Under the pieces are notes generated by a model. That model worked only from the letters and a program-made list of their open reading frames with translations, searched no databases and was not told where the DNA came from. 64,000 bases of DNA from contig NC_081411.1 of NCBI RefSeq assembly GCF_030272615.1, forward strand, positions 181,804,977-181,868,976, written 5' to 3'. The translations under genes and the position numbers were made by a program. Below are positions 24,290 to 37,620 of this stretch, piece after piece. The DNA is from Cryptomeria japonica (taxonomy: Eukaryota; Streptophyta; Pinopsida; Cupressales; Cupressaceae). The first letter of the stretch is position 1. Every line of letters starts with the position of its first letter.

Positions 24290-24480
24290 AAAAAACCTTT
24301 TTTACTAGGCACTGCGTACGCGATTATATTTGGATTATTAGTGTGTACCCACTCATTTTCCTATGAGCAGCGCATACGTGCTCATTTTCCTAGGTGTAGC
24401 ACGTACGCGCTCATTTTCCTAAAAGCAGCGCGTATGCGAGAATTTCAAATTTTAAAACCACATACACGTTGCTTGTTTTT
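24290..24480. repeat. Subterminal GCGTACGC-type repeats, right end of transposon A
   Basis: A ~30-bp unit containing GCTCATTTTCCTA followed by AGCRCGTACGC occurs about four times (motif centres near 24317, 24372, 24401 and 24432). Similar motifs lie near the left end (9003-9085) and in the middle (15505-15660). Spacing and location suggest subterminal transposase-binding sites. Confidence 0.6.
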
Positions 24481-24488
24481 CCATGTTT

Positions 24489-24537
24489 TTTTTGGGTGGT
24501 GTCCACTTTTCTGACCACCATCTTTGTGCACATACCC
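24489..24537 (-). repeat. Right TIR of transposon A
   Basis: Read inwards it starts GGGTATGTGCACAAAGATGG and continues GTGGTCAGAAAAGTGGACA. The outer heptamer GGGTATG is identical to both ends of element B. It is followed outside by the duplication ACTC (24538-24541). Confidence 0.85.
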
Positions 24538-24599
24538 ACTCGATAAGAAAAAATGAGAGAGAAATCAAGAAATGAGTATTAGTGGGGCTAATGAAAGGA

Positions 24600-25500
24600 A
24601 TTGAGATAAGGAATGACTAAATTTTTTTGTAAAAGACAACAAAAATCATTGAAGTTAGAGTGATACTTTTGAGAAGAATGGATAACGATACTAGGTTAAT
24701 GGATGATGCAGTTTTCCACATATAAAAGATAAACTATATTTGGAGTATGAAAAAATTGTGTCAACATAATATTGTGATGTCAATACATATGAATCAATAG
24801 GTAGCCCTAAACTAGATCATGCAATCATTGTAAAATTATGATGTCATGATGAAATCAACAAGTAAGAATCAACTCACAAGTTTGTTAGACTCATATCTCA
24901 TGCATGTGATCAAAGTGTCAAACTTTAGAGATAATAAGGGAATCATACTAGGAAGGGTTGTGAAAAGGTGGGAATCTAAAGGGGGAAATTTGACAAGAAA
25001 GAAAAACTTTGACATGTTAAGGTCAAGGTTTCGGTGGACCTTATAATAGGTATTGAGATAAAGAATGCTAAAAGTTTCTCTAAAAGACAACATTTTTTTT
25101 TAATCTTGAATCATACTTTTAAGAAGCATAGAAAAGGATACTAGGTAAATGGATGGCCTAGTTTGTCACATCTAAAAGACACAAGTTTATAGTATGATAA
25201 GATGGACCCAATTTGTCATATGATGTCAATAGAAAAATCTAAAAATGGATAATGCCAACATTGTACTAAGATGATGCCATGATGACATCAATAATAATAG
25301 ATCAACACATGATTTTTATGAAAGGGTGATATCAACATGATGCCAATATTGGGAAATTAAAATATTCAGTTTTAGGGGGAACTAATATTCAAGGATGAGA
25401 AAGTTTGAAGGCTTGGAAAATATTAAAGAAATACATTAAAAAATAAAAGGACTAGGTATTAGGGTTGGAGATGCAAAAAAAAAGACATGCAAGTAGAGAG
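24600..25500. repeat. Diverged ~450-bp tandem duplication
   Basis: Two copies start near 24600 (GAGATAAGGAATGACTAAA) and 25052 (GAGATAAAGAATGCTAAAA). Shared landmarks follow in the same order: TAAAAGACAACA, a GATACTAGGT-type phrase, a shared ATGATGCCATGATGACATCA-like stretch, and CAACACATG or CAACTCACA. No gene is seen. Confidence 0.65.
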
Positions 25501-25618
25501 ATAAGTCAATTCCCTAATAAAATTAAATTTTCTAATGAATAAAACAATCCTTCCTAATAAATTTTAGGAATGGGATAACATCCATGACAATGTGAAATGC
25601 CTAAAAAAATAACACAAA

Positions 25619-25770
25619 CAATTTTCAATAAGGGCACAAGTGTATTATCAAGATTGATATGAAGGATATGTTGATGTGGACAACACTGACAACCAAAATT
25701 CAACAAGGGTATGAGTGGATTTTCAAGTTTAATACAAAGGATATGATGGTGTGGATAACCCTAACAACTT
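25619..25770. repeat. 76-bp tandem duplication
   Basis: Two adjacent copies (25619-about 25695 and about 25696-25770) share TTCAATAAGGGCAC or TTCAACAAGGGTAT, AAGGATATG and GTGTGGATAACCCTAACAAC-like ends. They lie just before the CCAAA duplication of element C. Confidence 0.65.
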
Positions 25771-25797
25771 GATAAGCTAACAAACAAATGATCCAAA

Positions 25798-27040
25798 TGT
25801 AGAATCAAAAAATTGTGACCTTGCAATTTTCAACCACATATGGGTCTTCGCATTGGCGGATGAATACCTAAGCCTAATTGGAGACTTGAGAGATGCTCAA
25901 AACACCTAAAACTTGTACCCCACATTGCTTTCTATCACTAGATGTCCTAAATTAGGGAAGGAAAGGGGTGTGGTGCCCTTGTTCCCTCTAGGACAGGGGC
26001 ATGGCACCCCTTTCCTTGCCCTATTTTGGGCCTCCCTTGATCAGATCCTGTATTGGGCTTGTCAATGGTGAGTAGGAAAAAGTTTTCCTATGTCGGCCTA
26101 AGATGGAAAATCAGTTAAAAACCCCTATTGGGAAGTATATAAGGAGTATTTCCCCTCCTATTTGGATAAGTTCAATAAGTTTGACAAGTCATTAAGTTCA
26201 TAAGAAAAGCGACGATAAGCGACAACAAGTTGATCATAAAGAAAAATTAAGCATTCAAGCATCCATTGAGAATTTTGAGTCTCCCTTCAAGGCTAGGTGT
26301 GCATTCAAGTCAAGGATTCAACCATTGAAGAGGAGATCTCTATTGACATTCAAGAAATTCTATTCTACATATCCTTTCAAGCAATTTCATCAACATTTCA
26401 ATTGCATCCTCTCTTGAGGTGGATTTTACTTCAGAGATTTCCTTTCATTTACTTGCAAGTATTTTCAATCACTTGGTTGATTCCAAAATGGGGTTTGACC
26501 TAAAGGCAAACCCCCAATCCCAACAATATTTTCTCTCTTTTATGTGTGTAGGTTGTAGGTGTGCAACTATGATTGCAGGTTCGGGCTTCATTTTCAGAGA
26601 CAAAAAAACCCTTTTCGACACACAGATTTTTCGGAGGACCAAGTACACTTTCAACTCGATCCCGACAACTTTTGCTCAAATTTGCAGGGAAACTTCATCT
26701 TGACATTTTACTACTAATTCTAGGTGCACAACTTCATCCGCATCTCTATCTCAAGATATAATCATTTCTTTGTCATATTTACACTTAGTCTCAATTCTCT
26801 TAATTCAACTTGTTTATTTTAAAAGAGGGTTACTTTCAAATTCATTATCAATCCCCTACAATTCACTTAGCATTCAAGCTCTTTCTATTGAAATTGGATC
26901 TAGTCAATTCAACCCCCCTTTTTTAAATGTAATGTGCATGAGAATTTGAAGGGAATCCTTTGTGAAAATTTCATCCCTCTTTTGAGTGGAGTAAATCTTT
27001 CCACTCTATCTCCCCTCATCACTTTTCACTCCACATTACA
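25798..27040 (+). repeat. 5' LTR of element C
   Basis: It begins TGTAGAATC and ends CCACATTACA. A TATA box (TATATAA) lies at 26136-26142, and downstream are repeated phrases such as CATTCAAG typical of this LTR family. Compared with the 3' LTR it has many substitutions, mainly transitions. Confidence 0.85.
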
Positions 27041-28167
27041 TTTTGGTGAACACGACATCTTACATGCTTGACATTCAAAATTATTGCATATTTTTCAGTT
27101 ACAAGTTTAATTTTTTTGCAAAACTTAGTGGTTAATTCATTCTAACCCCTAGTTGTTAAAATTGAAATTGAACTTGTGTTTTGCAAAAATGTTATCTATT
27201 GTCTTAGATTTGAAAATTGCATTGCTTGTTAAATTCAATTTCTTCATTGTCTTGTTCAATTTGCAAATTAAAATTACAAAATTAAGTTGTTAATTGTCAA
27301 AACCATAATTTTTAAAAATCAACTTGAACTTGTGCAAAAATTGGATTTATATTTAATTTTCAGATTTGTCTTCTTGCCCAAAATTCAAATTTTCAATTTC
27401 CCTCCTTTTTCCAAAATTCACAATTTCAAAATTCAGTGGTTAGGTCCTAAAACCCTAATTTTCAAATTTACTTGGATTTTGCGTAAATTTCAATCAATTT
27501 CAATCAATTTTAGTGTTCTAAGTATTGTTCAAGGTGGCCCTAATCATTAGGTTTGACCTTTCTCAAATTTGCAATTCAATTTCTTATCTTTTTCAAAACC
27601 CTAATAGGATACAATTTTGACATGTCAACCTTAATTTCACCTATCTAATATTCATAAAATCAATCAAGTTTTTGGGGTTAGCTCTCAAATCATCATAGCT
27701 CTCATCCCTGAAAATTTTTGAAAAAGTTGGGCAGACCAGGTACAGTTTCAACCTGGTCCTTGGCTTTTTTCCCGACATTTCGACAAACTGTTATGACTGT
27801 ATTTAATTTCTTAAATCTAGAAAATTGGTTGACTATGTTGAATTTTGATCCTTCTAAAATAAAAAATACTTCCCAATTTCAACATCATGTAACTTTCAAG
27901 AAAACATTTAAAAATGAGTGGTTTATTATAATCTGCCCTAATTTTAAAATCTTAATTTTGTCAATTTTAATTTTGAAATTAAGTGGTATCACATTGGCCC
28001 TAATTTTTAAATTTCAATCTCTTTTTATCATAAATTTTCTTGGAGATTATGTCATTCTTCTTTCCACAAAGTTCAAATTGTATAATCATCATTTTCTTGA
28101 ATTTTGCATTATTCAATTTTGCAAACTTTGTTCCCAAAATTCAAAATTCAAATTTTCCCTCTAGTGC
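27041..28167 (+). promoter_or_regulatory. Element C leader with putative primer-binding site
   Basis: Immediately after the LTR comes TTTTGGTGAACACGACATC. The equivalent in element D reads TTTTGGTGAACCCAACGTG. The TGG two to four bases inside the LTR border fits a primer-binding site, but I cannot name the tRNA. The rest is an AT-rich leader with many CAAAATTC-type phrases and no convincing gene. Confidence 0.55.
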
Positions 28168-29116
28168 ATGATTTTTACCACTATTAGTCCTACCTATACT
28201 ATCCTTGTTAGATGAAGCATTATAATTAAGTCTTCCCAAGGTTTAATTCCTGAAGACATGGAGCCTAATTTGGGTGACTTCTTCAATGAGGATATTGCTA
28301 ATTCTTCCCATCCTAATGGCATCCTTATCTACCCAATTGATGATTCCAATGATGAAGAAGAAGATTTGACTAGAGTTTCCATAGATCAACTTTTAAAATT
28401 GGACAATCAATTTGACAACTTCCAACAATGGGTGTCCCAATAATATCCCAATAGTGAAGCTCTTCCATTAATTGAAGGTCTAAAACACATGATTCAAAGT
28501 GATAAGAATGGAACCGATATATTGCATGGTATTGATCACAATGTTGATTCTAATGTTATGCCTATAAAGAGTTGTGTTGAGAACTTAGGTTATTCACAAT
28601 CTTCTACACAAATCAATCATTATATTCCTTTGACCACTTCAATGACTAGCATTCCTACTCTCACTTCAAACATCATGGCTATATCAACTCAAAATGTCAT
28701 ACCTACAACCATTAGCCATGGGGGCAATCCCTATTCCTAAATAAATCCTCCATCTTTATCTATGCCTTCAATGAGTATTCATATTGTCTCTCAACCAATC
28801 AATGTGACACAAGGGGGCAATTCATCCAATCATTCTATCCCTCCTTTTAGTGTCCTATTTCCTACTCAATCATCGCCTATGCCTAATTACCATAGTATTC
28901 CACCACCTTATTCTCAATCAATTTCTTGTTTCAATAACATCATACCACCTTCTCAATCAAACATGTCTAACATAAATTCCTCAATTGAAGTAACCATTAA
29001 TATAACCTTGCTCAAACCGTGTCATCATTGCAACAAAAAATTGGTTCTATGAGTCAATCTAAGTTTAGTGTGCCCACATTTGATGTTTTGAGTCCACTTT
29101 CTCTTGATATTGTTAG
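28168..29116 (+). pseudogene. Element C gag, N-terminal part
   Basis: The frame starts at ATG 28168, aligned with ATG 42792 in element D. Residues MEPNLGDFFNED match MEPNLNSLFNED in D. A long Ser/Pro/Asn-rich linker follows (IPPFSV, PPPYSQSI). Stops occur in-frame, one of them a TGA where D keeps CGA, and there is a frameshift near 29003. The coding sequence is cut at 29116 by insertion of element B and continues at 53568. Confidence 0.8.
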
Positions 29117-29560
29117 GGGTATGTGCAAGATCATGGGGGGCCAAAAAGTGGCAATGGAGAAAAAAATGCATTTTAAACCTTTCCAAACACGATAAAATCT
29201 GCTTTGACTTTTTGTTTGGGTCAGCCAAAATTTGAATTTGGTTTGGTAATAACAAACCAAATCAGATATCTGTTAATATCAGATATCTAATTTGTGATGT
29301 CATACTTTTCAAATCGAAGATCCAATTTTTAAATTGGATATCCATTTTTCTCAACATAAAAAGTATAGTTTAGTAAAATGGGCATAACTTTTGCATTTCT
29401 TATCAAAATTTTGATTTTTTATAGGAGTTGGAAAGGTAATTCAGAGACCCATCAAATGAATAAGGTATTTTTATGATATTATAGACCAAAAATTAATTAT
29501 AATAATTTAAATTTAGTCCTTCAATTTTAAAACTTTAAATACTCACAAATTTTGCATACA
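29117..29560 (+). repeat. Left inverted arm of element B
   Basis: The outer ~45 bases pair with the right end. Further in, several phrases recur inverted on the right arm: CAGATATCTGTTAATATCAG versus rearranged CGGATATCCGTTAAAATCAG-like sequence, ATTGGATATCCATTTTT, GGGCATAACTTTTGC and AGTTGGAAAGGTAATT. The right arm holds an additional ~750 bp. Confidence 0.75.
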
Positions 29561-30726
29561 AAGTCTCATTTTTTCCCTATCACTTCCTTTATCTATCATT
29601 TGTCTATCTATACTTATATAAATATATTTTATCTATCTCTTTATTCTCTACTTATGTCACTTATTTTCTCATACCATCTGGATAAATAAATTCCCAAGTT
29701 ACATGCATCTTTGCATATATCTCCATATTTCTATTCTTATCTCTCCCTCTCCCACTCAATCATTGTCACTTCTTATTTCTATATTTCTCTCTGATAATCT
29801 CTCTTCTCTCTATTTATCTCCCTCCTCTACCTTATCATACCTATAATTATATATTACTTATCTCTATCACCTCCTTTCTCTCCCTATCTTGTCCCCTCTA
29901 TCTCTATATCCCTATAGATCTATCTTCATGTATATTTATATCTCATTATCACTAAATCTCATTTATTCACTCCATCTCTGCCTCTATTTGTTTTACTCTC
30001 TGTATCACTTTGTTTCCATATCTATCTCTATCTCCATCTTCACATCTCCATCTATTTCCCTATCAATCTCTCTTTCTACATGTTCCTCTATCTTTATATA
30101 TCTTCCTCTATACATGATTAATCTACTTCTCTGTCTCTTCCTCTATCACCCTCTTGAAGTGTCTTTCCCTTTCTCTACCTTTATGTCTTTATTTACTTCA
30201 TCTTTATATGTCTCTGGCTCTCTCCCCACATCCTTCTCTATAGTGCCTTTATTTATCTCTATATCTCCCTCTTTCTCTCTCTCCCTCTCTATCTATCCCT
30301 ATCTATAATCTCTATCTCTCTTTCTCACTCTCTTGCACTATCTATATCTCTCTATCTATCGATATTTATCTTCCTTTACATCTCTCTATCTCTTCATTTT
30401 TTTATCTCACTTTCTTTACCCATCTCTATCCATTTTTCTCCATCTCTTTATATATTTATCTATGTCTTTACCTCTCTCTTTCTCTATATCTATTCATCTC
30501 CCTCTCCCTTTATCTTCATTTTTTATCTCTATCTTCCTCTCTCCTTTTCAATATCTAGATATCTCTACCTCTTTCTATCCATCCTCATCCTTTATTTTTT
30601 CCCCCTCTCACTTCTTACTCATTAATATCTATATCTCTATTTATGTCCTTCTCCTTTAGTTCTTTTCCCTCTCTTTATCTCTTCATCTCTCTTCACCCTT
30701 ATATCTCTCCTTATTTAAAACTCAGT
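29561..30726. repeat. Degenerate TCTATCTC pyrimidine tract of element B
   Basis: About 1.15 kb are dominated by TCTATCTCTCTCC-type words. Apparent Leu/Ser/Tyr-rich proteins (for example 29889-30308) are artefacts of the repeat. An inverted counterpart, rich in GAGATAGAG-like words, lies at 51990-52270. Confidence 0.85.
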
Positions 30727-33700
30727 ACATATGGTCTCCTAAGGGGTTGTATGGTGTCCTAAGGGGTCATAGAACACCCTATGACCCCTTAGGACATAAT
30801 ATGACCCCTAACGATACCATATGGTCTCCTAAGGGGTCATAAAACACCATATGATCCCTTAAGACACAATAAGACCCCTAATGACACCATATGGTGTCCT
30901 AAGGGGTCATAAGACACCAAATGACCCCTTAGGACACCATATGACCCCTAATGACACAATGTGGCACCCTAAAGGGTCATATGGTGTGCTAAGGGGTCAT
31001 TGGACACCATATGACCCCTTAGGACACCATATGACCCATAGCACCATATAGTGTCCCAAGAGGTCATATGGTGTCCTTAGGTGTCATAGAACACCATATG
31101 ACCCATTAGGACACAATACGACCCTTAATGACACCTAAGGGGTCATATAGTATTCTAAGGGGTCATAGGACATCATATGACCCCTTAGGAGACCATATGA
31201 CCCCTTGCGACACCATATGGTGTCTTGAGGGGTCAATGGTATCCTAAGTGGTCATATAACACCATATGACCCCTTAGAATACAAGAAAACCCATAATGAC
31301 ATGATATGGTGTCCTAAGGGGTCATATGGTGTCACAAGACACCATATGACCCCTTAGGACACAATATGACCCCTAACGATACCTAAGGGGTCATATGGTG
31401 TCCTATGGGGTTATATGATGTCTTAGGAACCTTTAGGACATAATATTACCCCTTAGCACACCATACAACACCTAACGACACCATATGGTGTCCTAAGGGG
31501 TTGTAGGATACCATATGACCTGTTAGGACACAATATGACCCCTAACAACAGCTAAGGGGTCATATTATGTCCTAAGGGGTCAGAGGACACCATATGACCC
31601 CTAACAACACAAAATGATGCCTAACGATACCTAAGGAGTCATATGGTGTTCTAAGGGGTCATAGGACACCATATGACCCCTTAGCACACCATACGACCCC
31701 TAATGAGTCCTAAGGGGTCATATGGTGTCCTATTAGGTTATAGAACACCATATGACCACTTAGGACACCATACCACACATAATGACACCATATGGTGTCC
31801 TAAGGGGTCATATGGTGTCCTAAGGGGTCATAGGATGCCATATGCCCCCTTAGGAGACCATATAACCCACAAAAACATAATACGGTGTCCTAGAGGGTCA
31901 TAGAGAACCATATGACTCCTTAGAACACCATACAACCCGTAACGACACCATGTGGTGTCCTAAGGGGTCATAAGATGCAATATGACCCCTTAGGACATAA
32001 TATGACCCCTAGCAACATCATACAATGTCCTAAGGCATCATAGGACACCATATGACCCCTTAGGACACCATAAAACCCTTTAGGACACCATACAACCCTT
32101 TACAAGACCATATGGTGTCCTAAGGGGTCATATGGTATCATAAGGGGTCATATAACACCATATGACCCCTTAGAATGCAAGAAGACCCATAATGACATGA
32201 TATGGTGTCCTAAGGGGTCATATGGTGTCACAAGCCACCATATGACCCCTTAGGAAACAATATGACCCCTAATTATACCTAAGGAGTCATATGGTGTCCT
32301 AAGGGCTTATATGGCATCTTAGGAACCTTTAGGGCACAATATAACCACTTCGCACACCATACAACCCCTAACGAGACCATTTGGTGTCCTAAGGGGTTGT
32401 AGGACACCATATGACCTGTTAGGACACAATATGACCCCTAACAACACCTAAGGGGTCATATTGTGTCCTAAGGAGTCATAGGACATCATATGACCCCTAA
32501 TAACAGAAAATGATGCCTAACAATACCTAAGGGGTCATATGGTGTTCTAAGGGGTCATAGGACACCATATGACCCCTTAGCACATCATACAACCCCTAAT
32601 GGAACCATATGGTGTCCTAAAGTGTCATAGAACACTATATGACCCCTTAGGACACTATACGATGCATAATGACACCATATGGTGTCATAAGGGGTCATAG
32701 GACACTAGATGACCCCTTAGGAGATCATACAACCCATAACAGCATAATATCCTAAGGGGTCATAGAACACCATATGACACCTTAGAACACCATACAACCC
32801 ATAACGACACCATGTGGTGTCCTAAGGGGTCATAAGACACAATATGACCCCTTAGGACATAATATGACCCCTAACAACATCATAAGTGTCCTAAGGGGTC
32901 ATAGGACATGATATGACCGCTTAGGACATAATGCGACCCCTCGGGACACAAAATAAACCCTAATGATACCTAAGGGGTCATACACCATATGACTCCTTAG
33001 CACATCATACGACCCCTAATGACACCATATGGTGTCCTAAGGGGTTATATGGTATTCTAAGGGGTCATATAACACCATATGACCCCTTAGGACACCATAT
33101 GACACATAACAAATCCAAATGGTGTCCTAAGGGGTCATACAATATCCTAAGGGGTCATAGGACACCATATGAACCCTTAGGAAACCATACGACCCATATC
33201 ACCATATAGTGTCCCAAGGGGTCATATGGTGTCCTAAGGGGTCATAAGACACCATATGACCCATTAGGACACAATACAACCCCTTACGATAGCTAAGGGG
33301 TCATATAGTGTCCTAAGGGGTCATAAGACCCCATATGACTCCTTAGGACACCATACAACCCCTTACGACACCATATGGTGTCCTAAGGGGTCATATGGTA
33401 TCCTAAGGGGCCATATGGTATCCAAAGGGGTCATATAACACCATATGACCCCTTAGAAGACAAGAAGACCTATAACAACACTATATGGTGTCCTAATGGG
33501 TCATATGGTGTCACGAGAGACCATATGACCCCATAGGACACAATATGACCCCTAACGATACCTAAGGGGTCATATGGTGTCCTAAGGGGTTATATGATGT
33601 CCTAGGAACCTTTAGGACACAATATGACCCCTCAACACACCATACAACCCCTAACGACACCATATGGTGTCTTAAGGGGTCATAGGACACCATATGACCC

Positions 33701-36547
33701 ATTAGGACACAATATGACCCCTAACAACACCTAAGGGGTAATATTGTGTCCTAAGGGGTCATTGGACACCATATGACCCCTAACGACACAAAATGACACC
33801 TAACAATACCTAAGGGGTCATATGGTGTTCTAAGGGATCATAGGACACCATATGACCCCTTAGTACATGATACAACCCCTAATGGCACCATATGGTGTCC
33901 TAAGGGAAAATATGGTGTCCTAAGGGGTCATAGAGCACCATATGACCCATTGGGAGACCATACAACTCATAATAACACCATATGGTGTCCTAAGGCTTCA
34001 TATGGTGTCCTAAGGGGTCATAGGACACCATATCACCCCTTAGGAGACCATACGACCCATAACAACATAATATGGTGTCCTAGGGGGTCATAGAACACCA
34101 TATGAGCCCTTAGAACACCATACAACCCATAACGACACCATGTGGTGTCCTAAGGGGTCATAAGACACAATATGACCCCTTAGGACATAATATGACCCCG
34201 AACAATGTCATATAGTGCCCTAAGGGGTCATAAGACACCATATGACCCCTTAGGACACAATAAAAGACCTTCGGACACAAAATAAACCCTAAAGATGCCT
34301 AAGGGGCCATATAGTTACCTAATGAGTCATAGGACACCATATGACCCCTTAGTACACCATACGACCCCTTAGTACACCATACGACCCCTAACGACACCAT
34401 ATGGTGTCATAGGGGGTCATATGGTATCCTAAGGGGTCATAGAACACCATACGAGCCCTTAGGACACCATACGACACATAAAAACACCAAATGGTATCCT
34501 AAGGGGTCATATGGTGTCCTAAAGGGTCATAGGACACCATATGACCCCTTAGGACATAATACGACCCCTTAGGACACAAAATAAACCCTAACAACACCTA
34601 AGGGGTCATATAGTTTCCTAAGGGGTCATAGGACACCAAATGCATCCTTAGCATACCATACGACCCCTAATGACACCATATGGTATCCTAATGGGTCATA
34701 TGGTGTTTTAAGGGGTCATAGAACACCATATGACCCCTTAGGACACCATGCGACACATAACAACACCAAATGGTGTTCTAAGGGGTCATATGGTGTTCTA
34801 AGGGGTCATGGGACACCATATGACCCATGACAACAACATATGGTGTCCTAAGGGGTCATAGAACACCATATGACCCCTTAGGACACCATATGACCCATAA
34901 TGATACCATATGGTTTCCTAAGGGATCATAGGACACCATATGACCCCTTAGAACACAATATGACCCCTAACAACATCATATAGTGTCCTAAGGGGTCATA
35001 AGATACCATATGACCCCTTATGACACAATATGACCCCTAACAACATCATATAGTGTTCTAAGGGGTCATATGGTGTCCTAAGGGGTTATAAAACACCATA
35101 TGACCCCATAGGACACCATAAGACCCATAACGATACCATATGATGTCCTAAGGTGTCATATGGTGTCCTAAAGGGTCATGGGAGACCATATGACCTCTTA
35201 GGACATAGTGTGACTCCTAACAAAACCTAATGGACCATATGGTTTCTAAGGGCTTATACGGTGTCTTGTGACCCCTTAGGACACAATGTGATCCCTTAGC
35301 ACACCATACAACCCCCAACGACACCATATGGTGTCCTAAAGGTTCATAGGACACCATATGACCCGTTTCGACACAATATGATCCCTAACAATACCTACGG
35401 GGTCATATGGTGTCCTAAGGGGTCATATGATACCATATGACCCCTTAGCACACCATATGACCCCTAACGACACCATATGGTGTCGTAAAGCCTCATAGAT
35501 CACCATATAACCCCTTAGGACACCATAAGATCCATAACAACATCATATGGTATCCTAAAGGTTCATGAGACACCATATCACCCTTTAGGACACAATATGA
35601 CCCCTAATGGTACTTGATGGATCATAAGGTGTCCTAATGAGTCATATGATGTCCTATGGCCCTTTAAGATACAATATGACCCCTTAGCACACCAAATAAC
35701 CCCTAACGATGCCATATGGTATCTTAAGGGGTTATAATATGCCATATGGTATCCTAAGGTTTTATAAGATACCATATGGCCCGTTAGGACACAATATGAC
35801 CCCTAACAACACATAAGGGGTCATAGGACACCATATGAACCCTTAGGACACAATATAACCCCAAACAACACCTAATGGGTCATATGGTGTCCTAAGTGGT
35901 CATATGATGTCCTATGACCCCTTAAGACACATTATGACCCCTTAGCACACCATACAACCCCTAATGACACCATATGGTGTCCTAAGGGGTCATAGGATAC
36001 CATATGACCCATTAGGACACAATATTACCCCAAACAACACCTAAGGGATCATACGTTGTCCTAAGGGGTCATATGGTGTCCTAAGGGGTTATATGGTGTC
36101 CTAAGGGGTCATAGGACACCATATGACCCCTTATGAGAGAAAATGATCCATGGTGACACCATATGGTGTCCTAAGGGGTTATATGGTGTCCTAAGGGGTC
36201 ATAGGACACCATATGACCCCTTATGAGAGAAAATGATCCATGGTGACACCATATGGTGTCCTAAGGGTCATAGGACACCATATGACCCCTTAGGACACAA
36301 TATGACCCTTAACAACACCTTAGGGGTCATATGGTGTCCTCAGTGGTCATATGATATCTTATGATCCCATAGAACACCATATTAACCCTAATGACACCAT
36401 ATGGTGTCGTAAGGGGTCACAAGATACTATATGACCTCTTAGGACACCATACAACCCATAACAACACCATATAGTGTTTTAAGGAGTCATATTGTGTCCT
36501 AAGAGGTCATAGGACAACATATGAGACACAATATGACCCTTTAGTAT
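30727..36547. repeat. Palindromic satellite array, main block
   Basis: A core of about 20 bp, GGTGTCCTAAGGGGTCATAT, alternates with its own reverse complement ATATGACCCCTTAGGACACC for some 5.8 kb, giving higher-order units of roughly 60-130 bp with dyad symmetry around CACCATATGGTG. Units are diverged and show no fixed spacer. Short open frames in it are incidental. Element E inserted at 36548, and the array resumes at 51077. Confidence 0.95.
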
Positions 36548-37322
36548 TGTTAGGATTCCCAAAGATACTGAGAGGGGGGTGAATCGGTATCTGACTGGTG
36601 ATCAAATTTTCTTAACTTATAACATGAAAAGCATATCAAAAATGTGTATCGATAAACCAAAAATAATGCAGCAAAGAAGAATAGAAACCACAACATAAGA
36701 GACACACCATAACACAATACTTTAATGAGGAAACCTGGTGTGGGAAAAACCTCGGTGGGATTTGTGACCCACAATATTCACTTACTGGCCAATAAGAGAA
36801 TATTACTGCTTACAATAGGGGCCTGCATATGAAGGAAGGCCAAGTGCCTAGAGCTTACTGCTCAATTACAAAGGAAGTCACACTGACTTACAAAATGGAT
36901 TATACAAATCCAATGTCTTGTACTGCTTCAAATTAGCATCTGCTATGCCAAATTCAGTACCGGTTTAATCTCTGTTACATACATAAACCCTTATCCAATA
37001 ATTCACATATTAGGTCTACTATTATCTTTTCTTGCTCCTATATTTTTAAATTATCTACAATGATCTCATACATATATGAGTCATTTTACAATTCGCCAAG
37101 TCGGCTTACAAAATATTTTACAATTAAATACCAAATATATATATGCAAAATTCATGTTGGCTAGGGTGCTGGTAATCTTCTTTTTCGGTGCCAATGTTCT
37201 GTATGCCAGTGTAGAGTCTGTCGATGCCGGTGCCTGCCAGTATCATATGATTGTAAGGTTTTCGTCAATGACAATACCTTCAATCACCTACAATTTCTCA
37301 TTGGAGTGTGCATTTTCCAACA
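36548..37322 (-). repeat. 3' LTR of element E
   Basis: This is the 775-bp partner of 50300-51076. In element orientation it runs TGTTGG to CCTAACA. The C-rich run near its 3' end appears on the plus strand as GAGAGGGGGGTGAATC, as in G and F. Confidence 0.9.
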
Positions 37323-37334
37323 ATCTCCCCCTTT
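37323..37334 (-). promoter_or_regulatory. Polypurine tract of element E
   Basis: On the minus strand this reads AAAGGGGGAGAT directly before the 3' LTR start TGTTGG. It is the expected primer for plus-strand DNA synthesis. Confidence 0.85.
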
Positions 37335-37620
37335 GGCATTGATGGCAACACTCATGAGAAAAATCAAAAAATCCAAAAATGGTTTGCCAAAATTGTCTTA
37401 CCAAAATTGAGTGCTCCCCCTGAGCAGATGTTGTCTATTTTTCTCATCTCCACTACTCCCCCTTTGAAATCAATGACAAAGATTGTCATTCACTATCAGT
37501 GGAGTGTGGGTCTTGCCTGTATCCTTGTAACCGATGGGTTACAATCTGAAAAAGGTTTGCTAGTACCAAATTTAAACTGTTGCTGAATCTTTTGCTATCA
37601 GTTAATGCCGCTTCTATTCT
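37335..37620 (-). other. Element E 3' untranslated region
   Basis: This is non-coding sequence between the ORF2 stop and the polypurine tract. It contains a second purine-rich stretch (minus strand AAAGGGGGAGTAGTGG, near 37455). Confidence 0.5.

Larger units (their letters stand above)
8142..24537 (+). mobile_element. TIR DNA transposon A (16.4 kb)
   Basis: The ends are inverted repeats. The left end reads AGGTAAGTGCACAATGATGG and the right end, read inwards, GGGTATGTGCACAAAGATGG. Both continue with GTGGTCA and then AAGTGGACA. The element is flanked by a perfect 4-bp direct repeat, ACTC (8138-8141 and 24538-24541). Inside are a transposase pseudogene (15960-18902), a convergent multi-exon gene (21572-24193), tandem repeats, a palindromic satellite and CT tracts. 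A copia element (9666-12773) inserted later. A 4-bp duplication fits few eukaryotic DNA transposon superfamilies; Sola is the one I would test first. That assignment is inference. Confidence 0.8.

Noticed and set aside
24846-25093. Opposed frames of 66 and 74 codons
   Set aside because: They overlap each other on opposite strands within a diverged tandem duplication and show no domain.
29889-30659. Two forward frames of 108-139 codons resembling membrane proteins
   Set aside because: They arise from TCTATCTC repeats; hydrophobicity follows from the pyrimidine bias.
30727-36547. Regularly repeated palindromic motifs suggesting a CRISPR array
   Set aside because: The repeats have no unique spacers of constant length, occur in both orientations, and the window is plant nuclear DNA.
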